A DNA stretch of 64,000 bases from Methanofollis sp. W23. Its GTDB lineage: Archaea > Halobacteriota > Methanomicrobia > Methanomicrobiales > Methanofollaceae. Positions 34,048-43,704 of this stretch are shown piece by piece. Position 1 is the stretch's first letter. Every line of letters starts with the position of its first letter. The translations under genes and the position numbers were made by a program. The notes under the pieces are model-generated. The model worked only from the letters and a program-made list of their open reading frames with translations. It was not told the DNA's origin and did no database searches. Location of the stretch: assembly GCF_017875325.1 (NCBI RefSeq), contig NZ_JAGGMN010000001.1, forward strand, positions 1,240,001 through 1,304,000. Reading direction: 5' to 3'.

Positions 34048-35559
34048 TTGGGAAGGCAGGAACGAAGGAAGCAGGTATGTTCAGGGTTGTGAGAGGCTCT
34101 CGCCCCTCTCTCATCGTCTCCAGAAGAGGATGGACAGGGCCGGGTGAGAGAGGGATTGAACGCGAGAAAAACCGACTCAAAGGCTCTGTAGAAACCCTGA
34201 TAGATCGGTGAGAGTACCTCTCTGATCACGTGCCTTCTCATCTACCTCGTGCCGGGGGGGCACCCCCTGAACTCCCCCGACGAGGAGAGGGGCGGGGCGG
34301 CAGCAATGAGGCGGCGGTCTCACAGAGTCTCCTGCGCTGAAGGGGAGCACAATTTCACACACCCTGGGGAACCACGATCATTTTCATCACGTACGCGTGA
34401 GCCTCAGGGTCATGCCTGATTCTACAGGGCCGACTCAAAAGAAATTATCTTCATGCCAGGGGTATGCCGCCCCTGGACACACCCACAGAGGTGACTGGTC
34501 GAAAACGGCGAAACAGGCGATCAGGTACGAGAATTATAGACTCTTTTGAACCGCTCATGAAGCAAACGCACGCCTCACACATACGGGATGAAACACGGGA
34601 TGAAACGTTCTCGTCGCGTGCTTTACCTCTCTTTCCAAGACTGGAAGATCGGTGGAGACCTTGTTCCATCGCCTCCCCACATTCCACTCTCATACAGGGG
34701 TTTTGCGCCCCCTGACCCCAGGGAACCAGATTGGACCAGAAAGGCAGAGGCTCGATCATTCTGGAGATGTATCTGCGATCTGCGCTATCACTCTTGAAGG
34801 ATATCTCGTGAATTCTAACTATTATAGAAAGAGGGAGAGATGATCTTCGCGATCATTTTCATAGAACATATCCCAAAACTCCCTGAGGCCTGACCATCGT
34901 CTTGAACTGAAGTGCGTCCTTCCAGAAATTCAAAACGTTTTCCTCCACCAGGGGGCGTGCCGACCCCGGGGATCCGCCGTCGATGAAGATTGACGGGAGA
35001 TTGCAGCCTCGTTTCATGGCTTCTTGCTGCCTTCCCCCATCTTCTCGCCGGGGGCGCGGCCCCCGCACCCCCCCCCTGGATGAAGACAGGGCAGGGAAGG
35101 CACAATCAATCGCTATGAAGGGCGTAATGCCGTCCACCACTTCTCTTCGCGCGGGGAGACCGGGGGAGCGAGCGGCACGCCCCCCCGCCAAAGATACCTG
35201 TCCGGAGGATTTCTACAGAGCCCGAAACTCAAAGATTTCCCAGTGGTCGCCATCGCTCACAGCCACCTGATCTCGTGAGGAAGATTATGCCAGGAAGGTG
35301 GAATGGATGATCATGAAGAGGGAGGTGCCGTCCGCAACCCTATCGTGTCGTGATACGCCTCCCCCAGCGGAGATCATAATTATCAAGACGCTTTTTAAAG
35401 AGCCAAAAGATCGTTATTTTTCTGATAGACACTCATGCTCTCTGTGAGGAAATGAGCAGGGTGTTTGGGAAAAGTGTACTCATGCCCCCGACCGGAAGCC
35501 AAACCCCAGGATCCCCTGGATAAAGATTGAAGATTAAACCAGAGAGATCTGAGGTTCAC
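34048..35559. repeat. Long intergenic repeat block with several element copies
   Basis: No gene is supported in 1.5 kb. The left end AAAGGCTCTGTAGAAACCC (about 34,180) and the right end CATGCCTGATTCTACAGGGC (about 34,413) bound a likely 250-bp copy. A second copy begins at about 34,545 (CTCATGAAGCAAACG, then GGGATGAAACG). A hairpin CGGGGGCGCGGCCCCCG is at 35,049-35,065. GGATTTCTACAGAGCCCG at about 35,204 is another right end. TCTGCGATCTGCGCTATCAC (about 34,769) is the module seen at 240 and 4,270. Confidence 0.6.
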
Positions 35560-35982
35560 CTATCCGATGATCTCAGGTTCTTCAAAGTCTTCCAGATCGT
35601 CGAGGAACGGCATCAGCCCGGTCATATAAGGCTCACCCTCGATCTCGCCGACGGCGACGACCTCGATGATGAGAGGGAGTTCTTTGAGCCGCATTTCAAA
35701 CGAGTAGGGATCGAACTCCCTGGCAAATTGCAAGAACTTCTCCACCGAGATGAACGGGCGCTCAGTCTCGGGCACGTTCTCGTATGCCTTCTCGTCGGCC
35801 GCAAGGTTGCCGTTCCTCCCCATCTCCTCCTCGAAATAGAGGACCGCCCTGAACCCGTAGTCCTGGCTGAACCGCTGGATCTCGAGGATATCGATCCGCT
35901 CGCCAGGGGCGATCCCCAGGCCGGCAAACTTCTCCTGGACATTTTCTCCGTCCAGATATTCGAACACATTCTTCGTACTCAT
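35560..35982 (-). CDS. Hypothetical soluble protein
   Basis: The 140-residue product is acidic and has no membrane segment or Cys. Segments include MSTKNVFEYLDGENVQEKFA, GIAPGERIDILEIQRFSQDY, RPFISVEKFLQFAREFDPYS and a Glu/Asp-rich tail ending DDLEDFEEPEIIG. Codon use and composition match real genes here rather than the repeat DNA around it. I do not recognise a family. It is isolated between two long repeat blocks, so context gives no clue. Confidence 0.6.
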   Translation of the reverse strand: MSTKNVFEYLDGENVQEKFAGLGIAPGERIDILEIQRFSQDYGFRAVLYFEEEMGRNGNLAADEKAYENVPETERPFISVEKFLQFAREFDPYSFEMRLKELPLIIEVVAVGEIEGEPYMTGLMPFLDDLEDFEEPEIIG

Positions 35983-37409
35983 GGATTTTCACCGAATTCG
36001 TCCCGAAACCTTCTGGCGGGTTGGCGCTGATCTCTGTAGTAGGTTTTTCGTGCGGATGTTATGTAAGTTCTGGAAAGGGAGGATGGAGTGGTCTTTCTCT
36101 TTCTCTCCAGATAATACCGGAGATACCCCCAGAAGGGAGAACAGGGTCTGGAAAAAGCCCTTGATAGATCTCACTCCTCTCCTCAGACCCCACACAAGGA
36201 GAGACCGGTAAATCATACTCAAACCAAAATCGTGAGGTTTACCATGAGCATATCCCAAAAGTATCCCGGACATGAATCTCCGTCTGGATCTAAACCTTTC
36301 ATTCCAGAAATTCTGAGCGCAGATCTTCCGCCGGGGGGCTGGCCGGCTGCCCAGCAGTCCCCCCGCAGAAGAGAGAGGGGGGAGGAGGTCATCCCCTCTT
36401 CTGCATCATCACATGCGCCTTCCCGCCCCTCTCTTCATCCTGGGAGTCCGGGCGGCACTCGCCCCCGGCGAGATTGTTCAAGGACGGCGACCGATCACGT
36501 GCCGCCCCACATATAGATTAAAGGCTCTGTAGAAACCCTCTTGATGGTTCTCTTCGCCGGGGGGCTTGCCGCCCCCCGAACCCCCCATGACGAAGATAGA
36601 GGTCGGGTGGCAGGACACCCGGCGAAAAAGATACAAGAAGGCGATGAATGGATGTTCACGCTATGAAAAGAGGAGAGTTTGACACCATCAATTTTCTTTA
36701 TTTCTGGCAGAGGGGGAACTCAGGAGAGTTTTGGGATGACCTCCATGAAAATGATCCTGACGATTATCTTTCCTGGTTTTTATGAGAATTTGAACCATCC
36801 AGATCTCGTTGAAGATGATATACAGATGAGAGAGACACCTTCAGCATGATCGGTGCTCTGCCTTCCCACTCCTATCCTCATTCCGGAGGTTTGGGGGAGC
36901 CGCGCCCGCGGCGTGAAGGTGCAAGAAAGAGTGATAATCGGGTGTGCCGCCCCAGATCGTAGAACCTTCCCTGTAATCTCATGCCGGGGGGTCACTCTCC
37001 CCATCATCGCCTGCCCACTTCAATCTGTATCCAGAGATAGGAAGACGTGAAAATGGGGTTGTGTCGAAACCATTTCCCTCATCTTCTCACCGGGGGCGCC
37101 GCCCCCCTGACCCCATGCTGATGAAGATTAGCGGGGGAACCGCATCCCGTCTTCACGATCATCGCTCTACTTTCCCACTCCAATCGCCATCCCGGGATCT
37201 CGAGGGCAGTGCCCCCGACGCAGTGGTGTCGGGAAGGCATGAATGCATGGGTGCGCAACGAAAAGGTGATGAACTTCCTACCACATCCATTGCTCTCTTC
37301 TGGAAGGAGGAAGGGTGGAGAGGTTTGGGATGACTTCAGAACCAGGATATAGGCGAGGTGCCGCGCCCCCATCCACCACCGACTCTCCTGCACCCGAATA
37401 TATACCCTC
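35983..37409. repeat. Long intergenic repeat block containing a well-ordered element
   Basis: No gene is supported. From about 36,731 the modules run GAGAGTTTTGGGATGACCTC, ATGAAAATGATCCTGACGAT, ATGAGAATTTGAACCATCC, TCTGCCTTCCCACTCCTATC, GCCGCGCCCGCGGCG, GTGATAATCGGGTGTGCCGC, in the same order as at 12.8-13.1 kb. AAGGCTCTGTAGAAACCCTC (about 36,522) is a terminal motif. A hairpin CGGGGGCGCCGCCCCC lies at about 37,092-37,107. The MFS gene 3' end abuts the right edge. Confidence 0.6.
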
Positions 37410-38480
37410 TCACGCCGGGACATGACACCGGCACCGCCCGATTGTGACGGCCATCAGGACCGAAAGAACGGCGACCATCGCAAACGCCGCCACAAACCCC
37501 TGGACCTCGGCGACGACCCCTGCAACAAAAGGCAGGAGCGTCATCCCGGCATAGGTCGAGGTGTTGAAGAGCCCCATCACCGCCCCCTGACGAGTCGGGT
37601 CGGCCGCAAGATAGTTGACCTGGGCGATGATCACCACCCCTGCCAGCGCCCCGATGACCACAAAGGCCGCCGGCGTGAAGTACAGGGCCGCGACCGCCGC
37701 TCCCATCAACACTGCCGCCGCCCGTATCGTCGGGATCGGGCTCAGTGAGACCCTCGACGCCACCAGCGACGAGAAGATCGTGGCCACATTCATCGCCCCG
37801 ATCAGCACTCCCAGGGCCGCCGCCTCTTCGCCCGTATACTCCGGGTAAAGCGCCGTCACCGCCCCGGTCGCCCCGATCAGCATGATCGTCGCGACATACA
37901 TCCAGAAATAATCCCTGCCAATCGCCGCCAGGTCGGCACTCCCGCGCGGCACATCCCCGACCGCCGCGTCCTTCATCACCACGCTGAGCAGGAGCGGGAG
38001 AAGTGTAGCAAGCGTGAAGGCCGCGATTCCTCCTGCCGGCCCCATGGCCTCGTTCAGCCACCCGGTTACGACCAGACCCGAGACCAGGCCCACATTCAGG
38101 GCGGCAATGAAGTTGCCGCTCATCTTCCGGTGGTCTGGCTGGAGATTGATCCAGGACATCGCCGCCGGCACAAAGAGTCCGGCCCCGATCCCCTCCAGGG
38201 CCCGTGCCGCCAGGAGGACGATTGGATCTGCGACCGCCAGGATCAATGCCCCGCTCACCAGGGTCAGCACCAGCGCAGCCCTGACCAGGGGCACCCGCCC
38301 GATCCGGTCAGAGAGGAGCCCCGCCGGGAAGACAGTCAGGAATGCTCCTAAAAAATATGCCGAAAAAATGGCGCCCTGGAATGCCGCACCCTCTGCAAGG
38401 GCCGGCAGGACCGGGACGACCGCATTGGACAGCGCCATCACGGCGAAGACGCCGAGCAAAAGGGTCAGGCGCTGTCTCAT
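37410..38480 (-). CDS. MFS transporter
   Basis: The 356-residue product has about eleven to twelve hydrophobic helices and the MFS loop motif GLLSDRIGRVPLVRAALVLT between helices 2 and 3. N-terminal MRQRLTLLLGVFAVMALSNA is followed by VFPAGLLSDRIG, IGAGLFVPAAMSWINLQP and NVGLVSGLVVTGWLNEAM. It is shorter than typical 12-helix members (about 400 residues), with reduced loops. The substrate is unknown; drug/metabolite efflux is the common role for this type. The start codon lies one base after the stop of fttA, so it is the last gene of the proteasome-FttA unit, an unexpected partner. Confidence 0.85.
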   Translation of the reverse strand: MRQRLTLLLGVFAVMALSNAVVPVLPALAEGAAFQGAIFSAYFLGAFLTVFPAGLLSDRIGRVPLVRAALVLTLVSGALILAVADPIVLLAARALEGIGAGLFVPAAMSWINLQPDHRKMSGNFIAALNVGLVSGLVVTGWLNEAMGPAGGIAAFTLATLLPLLLSVVMKDAAVGDVPRGSADLAAIGRDYFWMYVATIMLIGATGAVTALYPEYTGEEAAALGVLIGAMNVATIFSSLVASRVSLSPIPTIRAAAVLMGAAVAALYFTPAAFVVIGALAGVVIIAQVNYLAADPTRQGAVMGLFNTSTYAGMTLLPFVAGVVAEVQGFVAAFAMVAVLSVLMAVTIGRCRCHVPA

Positions 38481-38481
38481 C

Positions 38482-40371
38482 TTATACCATACGATAGGTT
38501 TCGAGGTTCATCGGCGAACGAGTCTCGATCCGGTAGCGCTTATAGATCGAACTGGCCAGGTCGATGGTGTTCCCCTCGTCGCCGTGGATGGTGAAGATCT
38601 TCTCTGGCCTTGGCTGGAGATGATGGACAAAGTTCATCAACTGTTTGCGGTCAGAGTGACCTGAGAACCCGTCGACCGTCTCAATATCCAGTTTGACGAC
38701 CAGCGTCTCGCGGTTGCCCATCGGGATCTCGCGCCATCCCTTCTGGAGCCTGCGGCCAAAGGTCCCGTCGGCCTGGTAGCCGACAAAGATCAGGGTGTTC
38801 CTCTCGTCAGGCGCCAGGGAATAGAGATACTCCATCACCGGTCCACCACTGAGCATACCGCTCGTGGTGATGATGACGCAAGGGTCGCCGCCGATGACCT
38901 TCTCCCGCAGCTCAGAAGAGTCGACCTGAACAAAACACTCGGCCAGGAAGGGGTTGAGCCCGTCCCTGAAGATCTGGTTGCGCAGGTCGTTGTTGAGATA
39001 CTCCGGGTAGGTGGTGTGGATGGCCGTCGCCTCCTTGATCATCCCGTCCAGGTAGACCTTGACATTGGGGATCTTGTTCTTGCGCATCCCCTCCTCGAGG
39101 GCGAGCATGACCTCCTGCGACCGCCCGACCGCGAATGCCGGGATGATCACCTTCCCGCCCCGCTCGATCGTCTGGTTCACGACCTCGTAGAGTTTCTTCT
39201 CGGCCTCGTCGCGTGGTGGCTGGAGAGCCCTCGACCCACCATAGGTGCTCTCCATAAACATCGCTTCGAGACGGGGGAAACTCGAGACCGCCGGTGAGAA
39301 AAGACGGGTCTTCTGGTAGTTGAAGTCGCCGGTAAAGGCGATGTTGTAGAGCCCGTCGCCGATATGGAAGTGGGCAATGGCCGACCCCAGAATATGGCCC
39401 GCATTATGGAGGGTGAGTTTGATATCAGGCGCGATATCAGTGACCGACCCATAGTTGAGGGTGATCGAGTGCTTGAGATATTCTTTCACCTCATTGGAGG
39501 TGTATGGCTGTTTTCCGGCGTCCTTCTTGACCACGTCCAGGTAGTCGAGTTGGAGGAGTGCCGCGAGGTCCCGTGTGGGGGGTGTCGAATAGACAGGACC
39601 GTCGTATCCGTACTTGAAAAGCAGCGGGACAAGAGCACAGTGGTCAAGATGGGCATGGGTGAGCACCACCGCGTCGAGTGAGGAGAGCGGGGAGATCTCA
39701 GGCACGTACAGGTACGGCGTGCTCGTGGCACTCCCCGGCTTTTCTCCACAATCGATGAGGATCTTGCTCTCTGGGGTTGTGAGCAGGAAGGCCGCACGTC
39801 CGACCTCCCGGCAGCACCCGAGCGTTGTCGCCCTGACCCAGTGGTCCCTGGCGATGACGTCCCGGTGAATTCGCCGGCCGATCGTGCGCAGGAAATCCTT
39901 ACGTTCGTCCTTAATAGAACGAAGATATTGACGGACCTGTTTTACGGTTGAACTCTCGATCGGCGGGGTCCGTACCACCTTGGGAGTCCAGCATGTTTTC
40001 TTGGTGATCTCACGCAGGGTTGCCCCGTTCTTCCCGATGACGACTCCTGGTTTCTCGGCCTCAATGAGCACCTCACCGGTATCGGGATCGAAAAATATGT
40101 CTGATATGCCTGCGTTCTCAGGGACGACCCCCTTGATCTCGGTGGCCGCAGTCTCGGGATCTTCGAGAATGGTGGGTCGAACAACAATACGCTTACGCAG
40201 GTCCCTGGCAAGCACCTTGATCAGGTCTTCCTGGTCGGCGAACTTCTTGGGTTCGTCGGTGTAGATGACCAGCTCAGGGCCTTCAAACTCGACCTGGGAG
40301 ATGGTAATCCCGGCCGGGACCTTGGCGTTGATCTTGTCCCTGAGTTCTTTAAGTCTGTCCTCTATGAGCAT
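38482..40371 (-). CDS. fttA: FttA/aCPSF1, archaeal transcription termination factor and ribonuclease
   Basis: The 629-residue product has two N-terminal KH domains (about 1-140; GVVIGKNGATLREITKKTCW is the second GXXG), a metallo-beta-lactamase domain (LTHAHLDHC zinc motif; GHILGSAIAHFHIGDG; FTGDFNYQ) and an inserted beta-CASP domain (IPAFAVGRSQEVMLALEEGM; TTSGMLSGGPVMEYL; GFSGHSDRKQLMNFVHHLQP; IHGDEGN). It is the full archaeal length with all metal ligands intact. FttA acts at transcript 3' ends, coupling cleavage to RNA polymerase release. It starts 22 bases after the proteasome beta gene, an arrangement common in archaea. Confidence 0.96.
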   Translation of the reverse strand: MLIEDRLKELRDKINAKVPAGITISQVEFEGPELVIYTDEPKKFADQEDLIKVLARDLRKRIVVRPTILEDPETAATEIKGVVPENAGISDIFFDPDTGEVLIEAEKPGVVIGKNGATLREITKKTCWTPKVVRTPPIESSTVKQVRQYLRSIKDERKDFLRTIGRRIHRDVIARDHWVRATTLGCCREVGRAAFLLTTPESKILIDCGEKPGSATSTPYLYVPEISPLSSLDAVVLTHAHLDHCALVPLLFKYGYDGPVYSTPPTRDLAALLQLDYLDVVKKDAGKQPYTSNEVKEYLKHSITLNYGSVTDIAPDIKLTLHNAGHILGSAIAHFHIGDGLYNIAFTGDFNYQKTRLFSPAVSSFPRLEAMFMESTYGGSRALQPPRDEAEKKLYEVVNQTIERGGKVIIPAFAVGRSQEVMLALEEGMRKNKIPNVKVYLDGMIKEATAIHTTYPEYLNNDLRNQIFRDGLNPFLAECFVQVDSSELREKVIGGDPCVIITTSGMLSGGPVMEYLYSLAPDERNTLIFVGYQADGTFGRRLQKGWREIPMGNRETLVVKLDIETVDGFSGHSDRKQLMNFVHHLQPRPEKIFTIHGDEGNTIDLASSIYKRYRIETRSPMNLETYRMV

Positions 40372-40393
40372 TACTATCGTCCTGAAAAAAGAA

Positions 40394-41032
40394 TTATTGA
40401 GTCAGTTCAGAATATTTCTTGGTAGCCTCGACGGTTTTTTCCTCGTATTTCTCCTTGGTGATGACAACAACACTGATGTCTTCCCCTGACGCGGCGTCGC
40501 GACGCATCGCCGCCTTGAGTGCCCTTGTGGCAAGTTCGGCCGCTTCGGCCTCTTCCATCTCAGGGTGGTAGCGGTCTTCGAGGACGCCGTATGCCATGGG
40601 TGAGCCTGAACCGGTGGCGACGATCTCGTCTTCCAGTGAGGCTCCACCCATCGCATCGACCGAGTAGACACTTGGTCCCTTCCGGTCGACGCCGCCGACA
40701 AGGAGCTGAACATAATACGGGTAATAGCGGTTCTGCTGAAGATAGTTGGAGAGAAGCGTTGCGGCTGCCCCGACCGAGATCGGTTTGCTGTGGCGAACCT
40801 TGTAGAGGTTGCACTCCACCTGCATCAGCCTGGCAAGCGACTGTGCGTCGCCGACGCCTCCTGCCGTGGTCATCCCGATGCGATCTGCAATCTGGTAGAC
40901 CTTCTTTGCTTTCTTGCTTGCAATAAGGGTGCCCATCGTCGCACGCCGTTCAGTGGCGAGAACGATGCCCTCTTTAAATACTAAACCTACAGTTGTGGTC
41001 CCTTTGAGTATTTCCTGATTAATTTCAGGCAT
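40394..41032 (-). CDS. psmB: 20S proteasome beta subunit
   Basis: The 212-residue precursor has an 11-residue propeptide ending in Gly before Thr12 ([12 protein letters not shown]), which becomes the catalytic N-terminal threonine after autoprocessing. The active-site partners are present: ERRATMG, in which Glu replaces the usual Asp17, and Lys in [27 protein letters not shown] and [20 protein letters not shown] are conserved. It assembles in the inner rings of the 20S core. FttA follows after 22 bases. In the 77-bp spacer upstream, CTTTAAATTTC and a GGGGGTA ribosome binding site are visible. Confidence 0.97.
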   Translation of the reverse strand: MPEINQEILKGTTTVGLVFKEGIVLATERRATMGTLIASKKAKKVYQIADRIGMTTAGGVGDAQSLARLMQVECNLYKVRHSKPISVGAAATLLSNYLQQNRYYPYYVQLLVGGVDRKGPSVYSVDAMGGASLEDEIVATGSGSPMAYGVLEDRYHPEMEEAEAAELATRALKAAMRRDAASGEDISVVVITKEKYEEKTVEATKKYSELTQ

Positions 41033-41109
41033 TCGGATACCCCCAAAAACTACACGCTAAAAGTTGGAAAAGCGTTATCAGTTATAAGTGATACCAAGAA
41101 ATTTAAAGG

Positions 41110-41973
41110 TTATTGATCTGGGGCCCCTTCAGGCCCGGCACAGAGCACCTTGATAAGCTCACGGTCAAAGAGCATTGCAATGAGTTTTTTGTCGCCGTTG
41201 ACCACCGGGAGTTGGTCGAGGCGCGAACGCTTCATAAGAAGGGCGCATTCACTCACGCCGGCGTTTTTCGGGACGGTGATGACGTTCTGGATCATCGCCG
41301 CACTCACAGGACGGTCTGGGAGCAGAACCTTGGAGACACCATAGCTGATCACGTGCATGTCCCTGATGCTCTCCCAGGTCCACTCGTCGTCGTCGGTCCC
41401 GTTCGAGAAGTCGGAGACCTCGACCGAGTCCTCGATGTGAGAACTCCTGATGAGGTCGCGTTCCGCGATGATCCCGGCGACCCGCCCCTTGTCGTCCATG
41501 ATCGGTACCGCCTCGACATCTGAGATCTCCATGATCCGACCGACGAGGGGGAGCGGGGTCTCTTCCCACAGGGCAAAGGTGTTGCTGGTGAAGTGGGACG
41601 AGATCTCATCTTTGATCCTGAGTTGAGCGATCGCCGCCACGAGATCTGCGACTGAGAGGAGCCCAACGAGCGCACCGTTCTCTTCGACGACCGGCAGTCT
41701 GCGGAAGTGATGTTTGGTCATCAAGGTGGCCGCCTCGGTGAGGGTGGCGTCCGGGTGGATCGTGACCGGGTTTGGAGCCATCAGGAGGGCGACCTGGGTC
41801 TCTTCCGATTTGCGGAGGAGATCTTTTCTGGTCACGACCCCGACGATCTTGCCCTTCTCGGTGACCGGCACGCCGCTGATCCCGGTCCGCTTGAGGATCT
41901 TGAGAATGTCGTCGCGGTTGCTGGGGATCTCAACCGAGACGACGTCTTTGGTCATGTAGTCTCTGACGTACAT
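41110..41973 (-). CDS. Protein with four CBS domains
   Basis: The 287-residue product consists of two CBS pairs: MTKDVVSVEIPSNRDDIL with GISGVPVTEKGKIVGVVTRK; PNPVTIHPDATLTEAATLM with HFRRLPVVEENGALVGLLSV; a third with VEAVPIMDDKGRVAGIIAER; and a fourth with VITVPKNAGVSECALLM and LDQLPVVNGDKKLIAMLF. It has no catalytic domain. Tandem CBS proteins bind AMP, ATP or AdoMet and sense energy or methyl status. It follows uspA by 20 bases and precedes psmB by 77, so it may be a regulator expressed with the stress protein. Confidence 0.92.
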   Translation of the reverse strand: MYVRDYMTKDVVSVEIPSNRDDILKILKRTGISGVPVTEKGKIVGVVTRKDLLRKSEETQVALLMAPNPVTIHPDATLTEAATLMTKHHFRRLPVVEENGALVGLLSVADLVAAIAQLRIKDEISSHFTSNTFALWEETPLPLVGRIMEISDVEAVPIMDDKGRVAGIIAERDLIRSSHIEDSVEVSDFSNGTDDDEWTWESIRDMHVISYGVSKVLLPDRPVSAAMIQNVITVPKNAGVSECALLMKRSRLDQLPVVNGDKKLIAMLFDRELIKVLCAGPEGAPDQ

Positions 41974-41993
41974 GTCTACTGTTGTTGCAGGAA

Positions 41994-42419
41994 TTATCTC
42001 ACCACCATGGTCGTGCAGCTGCTGTTCCTGACCACGTGCTCGGAGACGCTACCGAGGAGAAGGCGGTCGATGTTGCTTTTGCCGCGAGAACCAATGATGA
42101 TCAGGTCGGCCCCGACCTCGTCAGCCAGGGCAAGGATTTCACTTCCCGCGTGACCGTCCCTGAGGTGGGTCTCAACGGAGAGTTCTTCCTGTTCAGCGCG
42201 CGTTCTGGCCTTTTCAAAGACTTCTTTCCCTTCGGTCTCCAGGAGAGAGTAGATGATCTCCCAGGTGTTGTCCATCGGGATAGAGGAGAACATGCTGGTC
42301 TCAACGACGTAGACCAGGTGGAGGTCTGCGTCCCAGACCTCTGCTTCGTGCATGGCGGTCTCAAGGGCCTTCATGCTTATCTCTGAGCCGTCGACAGCGA
42401 CGACAATTGTGTGGAACAT
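41994..42419 (-). CDS. Universal stress protein (UspA family)
   Basis: The 141-residue product has the UspA Rossmann-like fold: MFHTIVVAVDGSEISMKALE at the start, and the ATP-binding pattern GSRGKSNIDRLLLGSVSEHV with VVRNSSCTTMVVR at the end (G-2x-G-9x-G-S). It is therefore likely to be the ATP-binding type. GGAGGTGCAGGT precedes the chosen ATG; twelve upstream codons exist but lie over this ribosome binding site. The CBS gene follows after 20 bases. Its role in the unit is probably adaptation to energy or nutrient stress. Confidence 0.92.
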   Translation of the reverse strand: MFHTIVVAVDGSEISMKALETAMHEAEVWDADLHLVYVVETSMFSSIPMDNTWEIIYSLLETEGKEVFEKARTRAEQEELSVETHLRDGHAGSEILALADEVGADLIIIGSRGKSNIDRLLLGSVSEHVVRNSSCTTMVVR

Positions 42420-42451
42420 ACCTGCACCTCCAAAAATCAAAATTTGCAAGA

Positions 42452-43495
42452 TCACTCGGTTTGTGTGTTTATAACAGTTTCGAGGAGGTCGTTCCGTCCT
42501 GTCCGTTTGACGATGGACGCGACCGGGTCTGTACTGAATCTGAGATTTGATCGAGATGTATTAATTATGGTGAAATGGGCTTTTTTTCCCTCTTCTATGA
42601 AATATGACCGGCCGGTCAGTTCTGCGCCCTTCACGGCGGCGCGCATGATCTCAGGTGGAGGGAGCCGGGTGACGGTCTCAACAAAGGCCATCTCACTGAG
42701 CATATCGGGCTGGACGAACATAACGTTGTCGGTGCCAAGGAGAGGGCTACACCCAAATTCAAGCATTTTTTTCAGGGGCGGGTGACCGGCACCGGTGGTC
42801 ACCCCAAGGGTCCAGTTGGAACGGACGCAGACGGCGATGGGGATGCCGGCGTCGGCGATGGCCCGCAGGTGTCGGTCGGTGGCGTGGGTACAGTGGACGA
42901 GGAGGTCTGGGTCATAGGCGAGGGCCTCGTCGATGTCGTCTGGATCCTTCTCGCCGGCATGGAAGGCGACGGCCTTGCCGGCGGCCCGTGCCCGTGCCAC
43001 CTGATCGTCGGCGTCGGCGACGTCCCTGACGCTGCTGATCCCGACGCCGTCGCCTGGCCCCTCCCCTCCGTCGCGCCCGAGGATGAACGGGTGGAGGGGC
43101 GAACCTTCGAGGGCTTCTCTGAGGGCGAGCACTCCGTCTGGCCCTCCTTCCCTGAAGTCGGCAAACCCGGCGGTGCCGGTGGCGGCCATCACGTCAAGGC
43201 TGGCCTGCATACCGGCAACGAGTCGGTCACGCGGGGTCGCCCTGAGGATACGGTGTTTGAGACCGTCAGGTGGCGTGACCAGGTCGGAGAGGTTGCCGAA
43301 GGTGGCGCAGTCCATTGCGACGGTATCGCCGAGATGGGTGTGGGCATTGAAGAAGGCCGGGCAGATCCAGTGGTCTGTAGAGACCTGTCCCTCTTCGATC
43401 CCGGTCACCACCCCGTCTTCGACGACGAGTCTCCCGTCCACTGCGTCAAGGCCCTCCCCGAGAAGGATGGTCCCCTCATATACCTCTTCGGGCAT
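42452..43495 (-). CDS. Amidohydrolase-family metal-dependent hydrolase
   Basis: The 347-residue product has the amidohydrolase metal motif NAHTHLGD (near residue 52), a middle His (AFHAGEKDPDDID), a further His (LLVHCTHATDRHL) and the final Asp (PLLGTDNVMFVQPD). The N-terminal strand pattern (GTILLGEGLDAVDGRLVVED) is a composite beta domain. Related proteins deaminate or hydrolyse purines, pterins or other cyclic amides; the substrate is not clear. I used the second ATG because it lies about 25 bases from a TATA box shared with the divergent Sec61-beta gene, suggesting a leaderless mRNA; the first ATG is two codons earlier. UspA follows after 32 bases. Confidence 0.8.
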   Translation of the reverse strand: MPEEVYEGTILLGEGLDAVDGRLVVEDGVVTGIEEGQVSTDHWICPAFFNAHTHLGDTVAMDCATFGNLSDLVTPPDGLKHRILRATPRDRLVAGMQASLDVMAATGTAGFADFREGGPDGVLALREALEGSPLHPFILGRDGGEGPGDGVGISSVRDVADADDQVARARAAGKAVAFHAGEKDPDDIDEALAYDPDLLVHCTHATDRHLRAIADAGIPIAVCVRSNWTLGVTTGAGHPPLKKMLEFGCSPLLGTDNVMFVQPDMLSEMAFVETVTRLPPPEIMRAAVKGAELTGRSYFIEEGKKAHFTIINTSRSNLRFSTDPVASIVKRTGRNDLLETVINTQTE

Positions 43496-43512
43496 ACCCA
43501 TCCATTGACACC

Positions 43513-43527
43513 GTATTTATATATATT
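43513..43527. promoter_or_regulatory. Symmetric TATA box between the amidohydrolase and Sec61-beta genes
   Basis: GTATTTATATATATT is nearly palindromic and lies about 25-26 bases from both start codons (43,495 minus and 43,546 plus). That spacing predicts two leaderless transcripts from one shared TATA element. Confidence 0.55.
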
Positions 43528-43545
43528 GAATGTAAACCTTTCATC

Positions 43546-43704
43546 ATGGCGAAGAAAAGTGGCGGACGGCTTGTCTCGTCTGCGGGGCTTGTGAACTATT
43601 ATGACAGCGAGAGCCGGCGGGCGTTCCATATCAACCCGATGTATGTGCTCGCAATCGCTACAGCGGTGGGCGTCTTTATTCTTCTGTTGGACCTCTTCTA
43701 CTGA
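43546..43704 (+). CDS. secG: Sec61-beta/SecG preprotein translocase subunit
   Basis: The product is 52 residues, with a cytoplasmic N-terminus containing GGRLVSSAGLVNYYDSES (the conserved archaeal Sec61-beta motif, ending in a basic RRAFHINP) and a single C-terminal membrane helix (MYVLAIATAVGVFILLLDLF). The length is typical. It joins SecY and SecE in the translocon. The TATA box about 26 bases before the ATG predicts a leaderless mRNA. TACTTTTTTTATT follows the stop as a terminator. Confidence 0.9.
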   Translation: MAKKSGGRLVSSAGLVNYYDSESRRAFHINPMYVLAIATAVGVFILLLDLFY

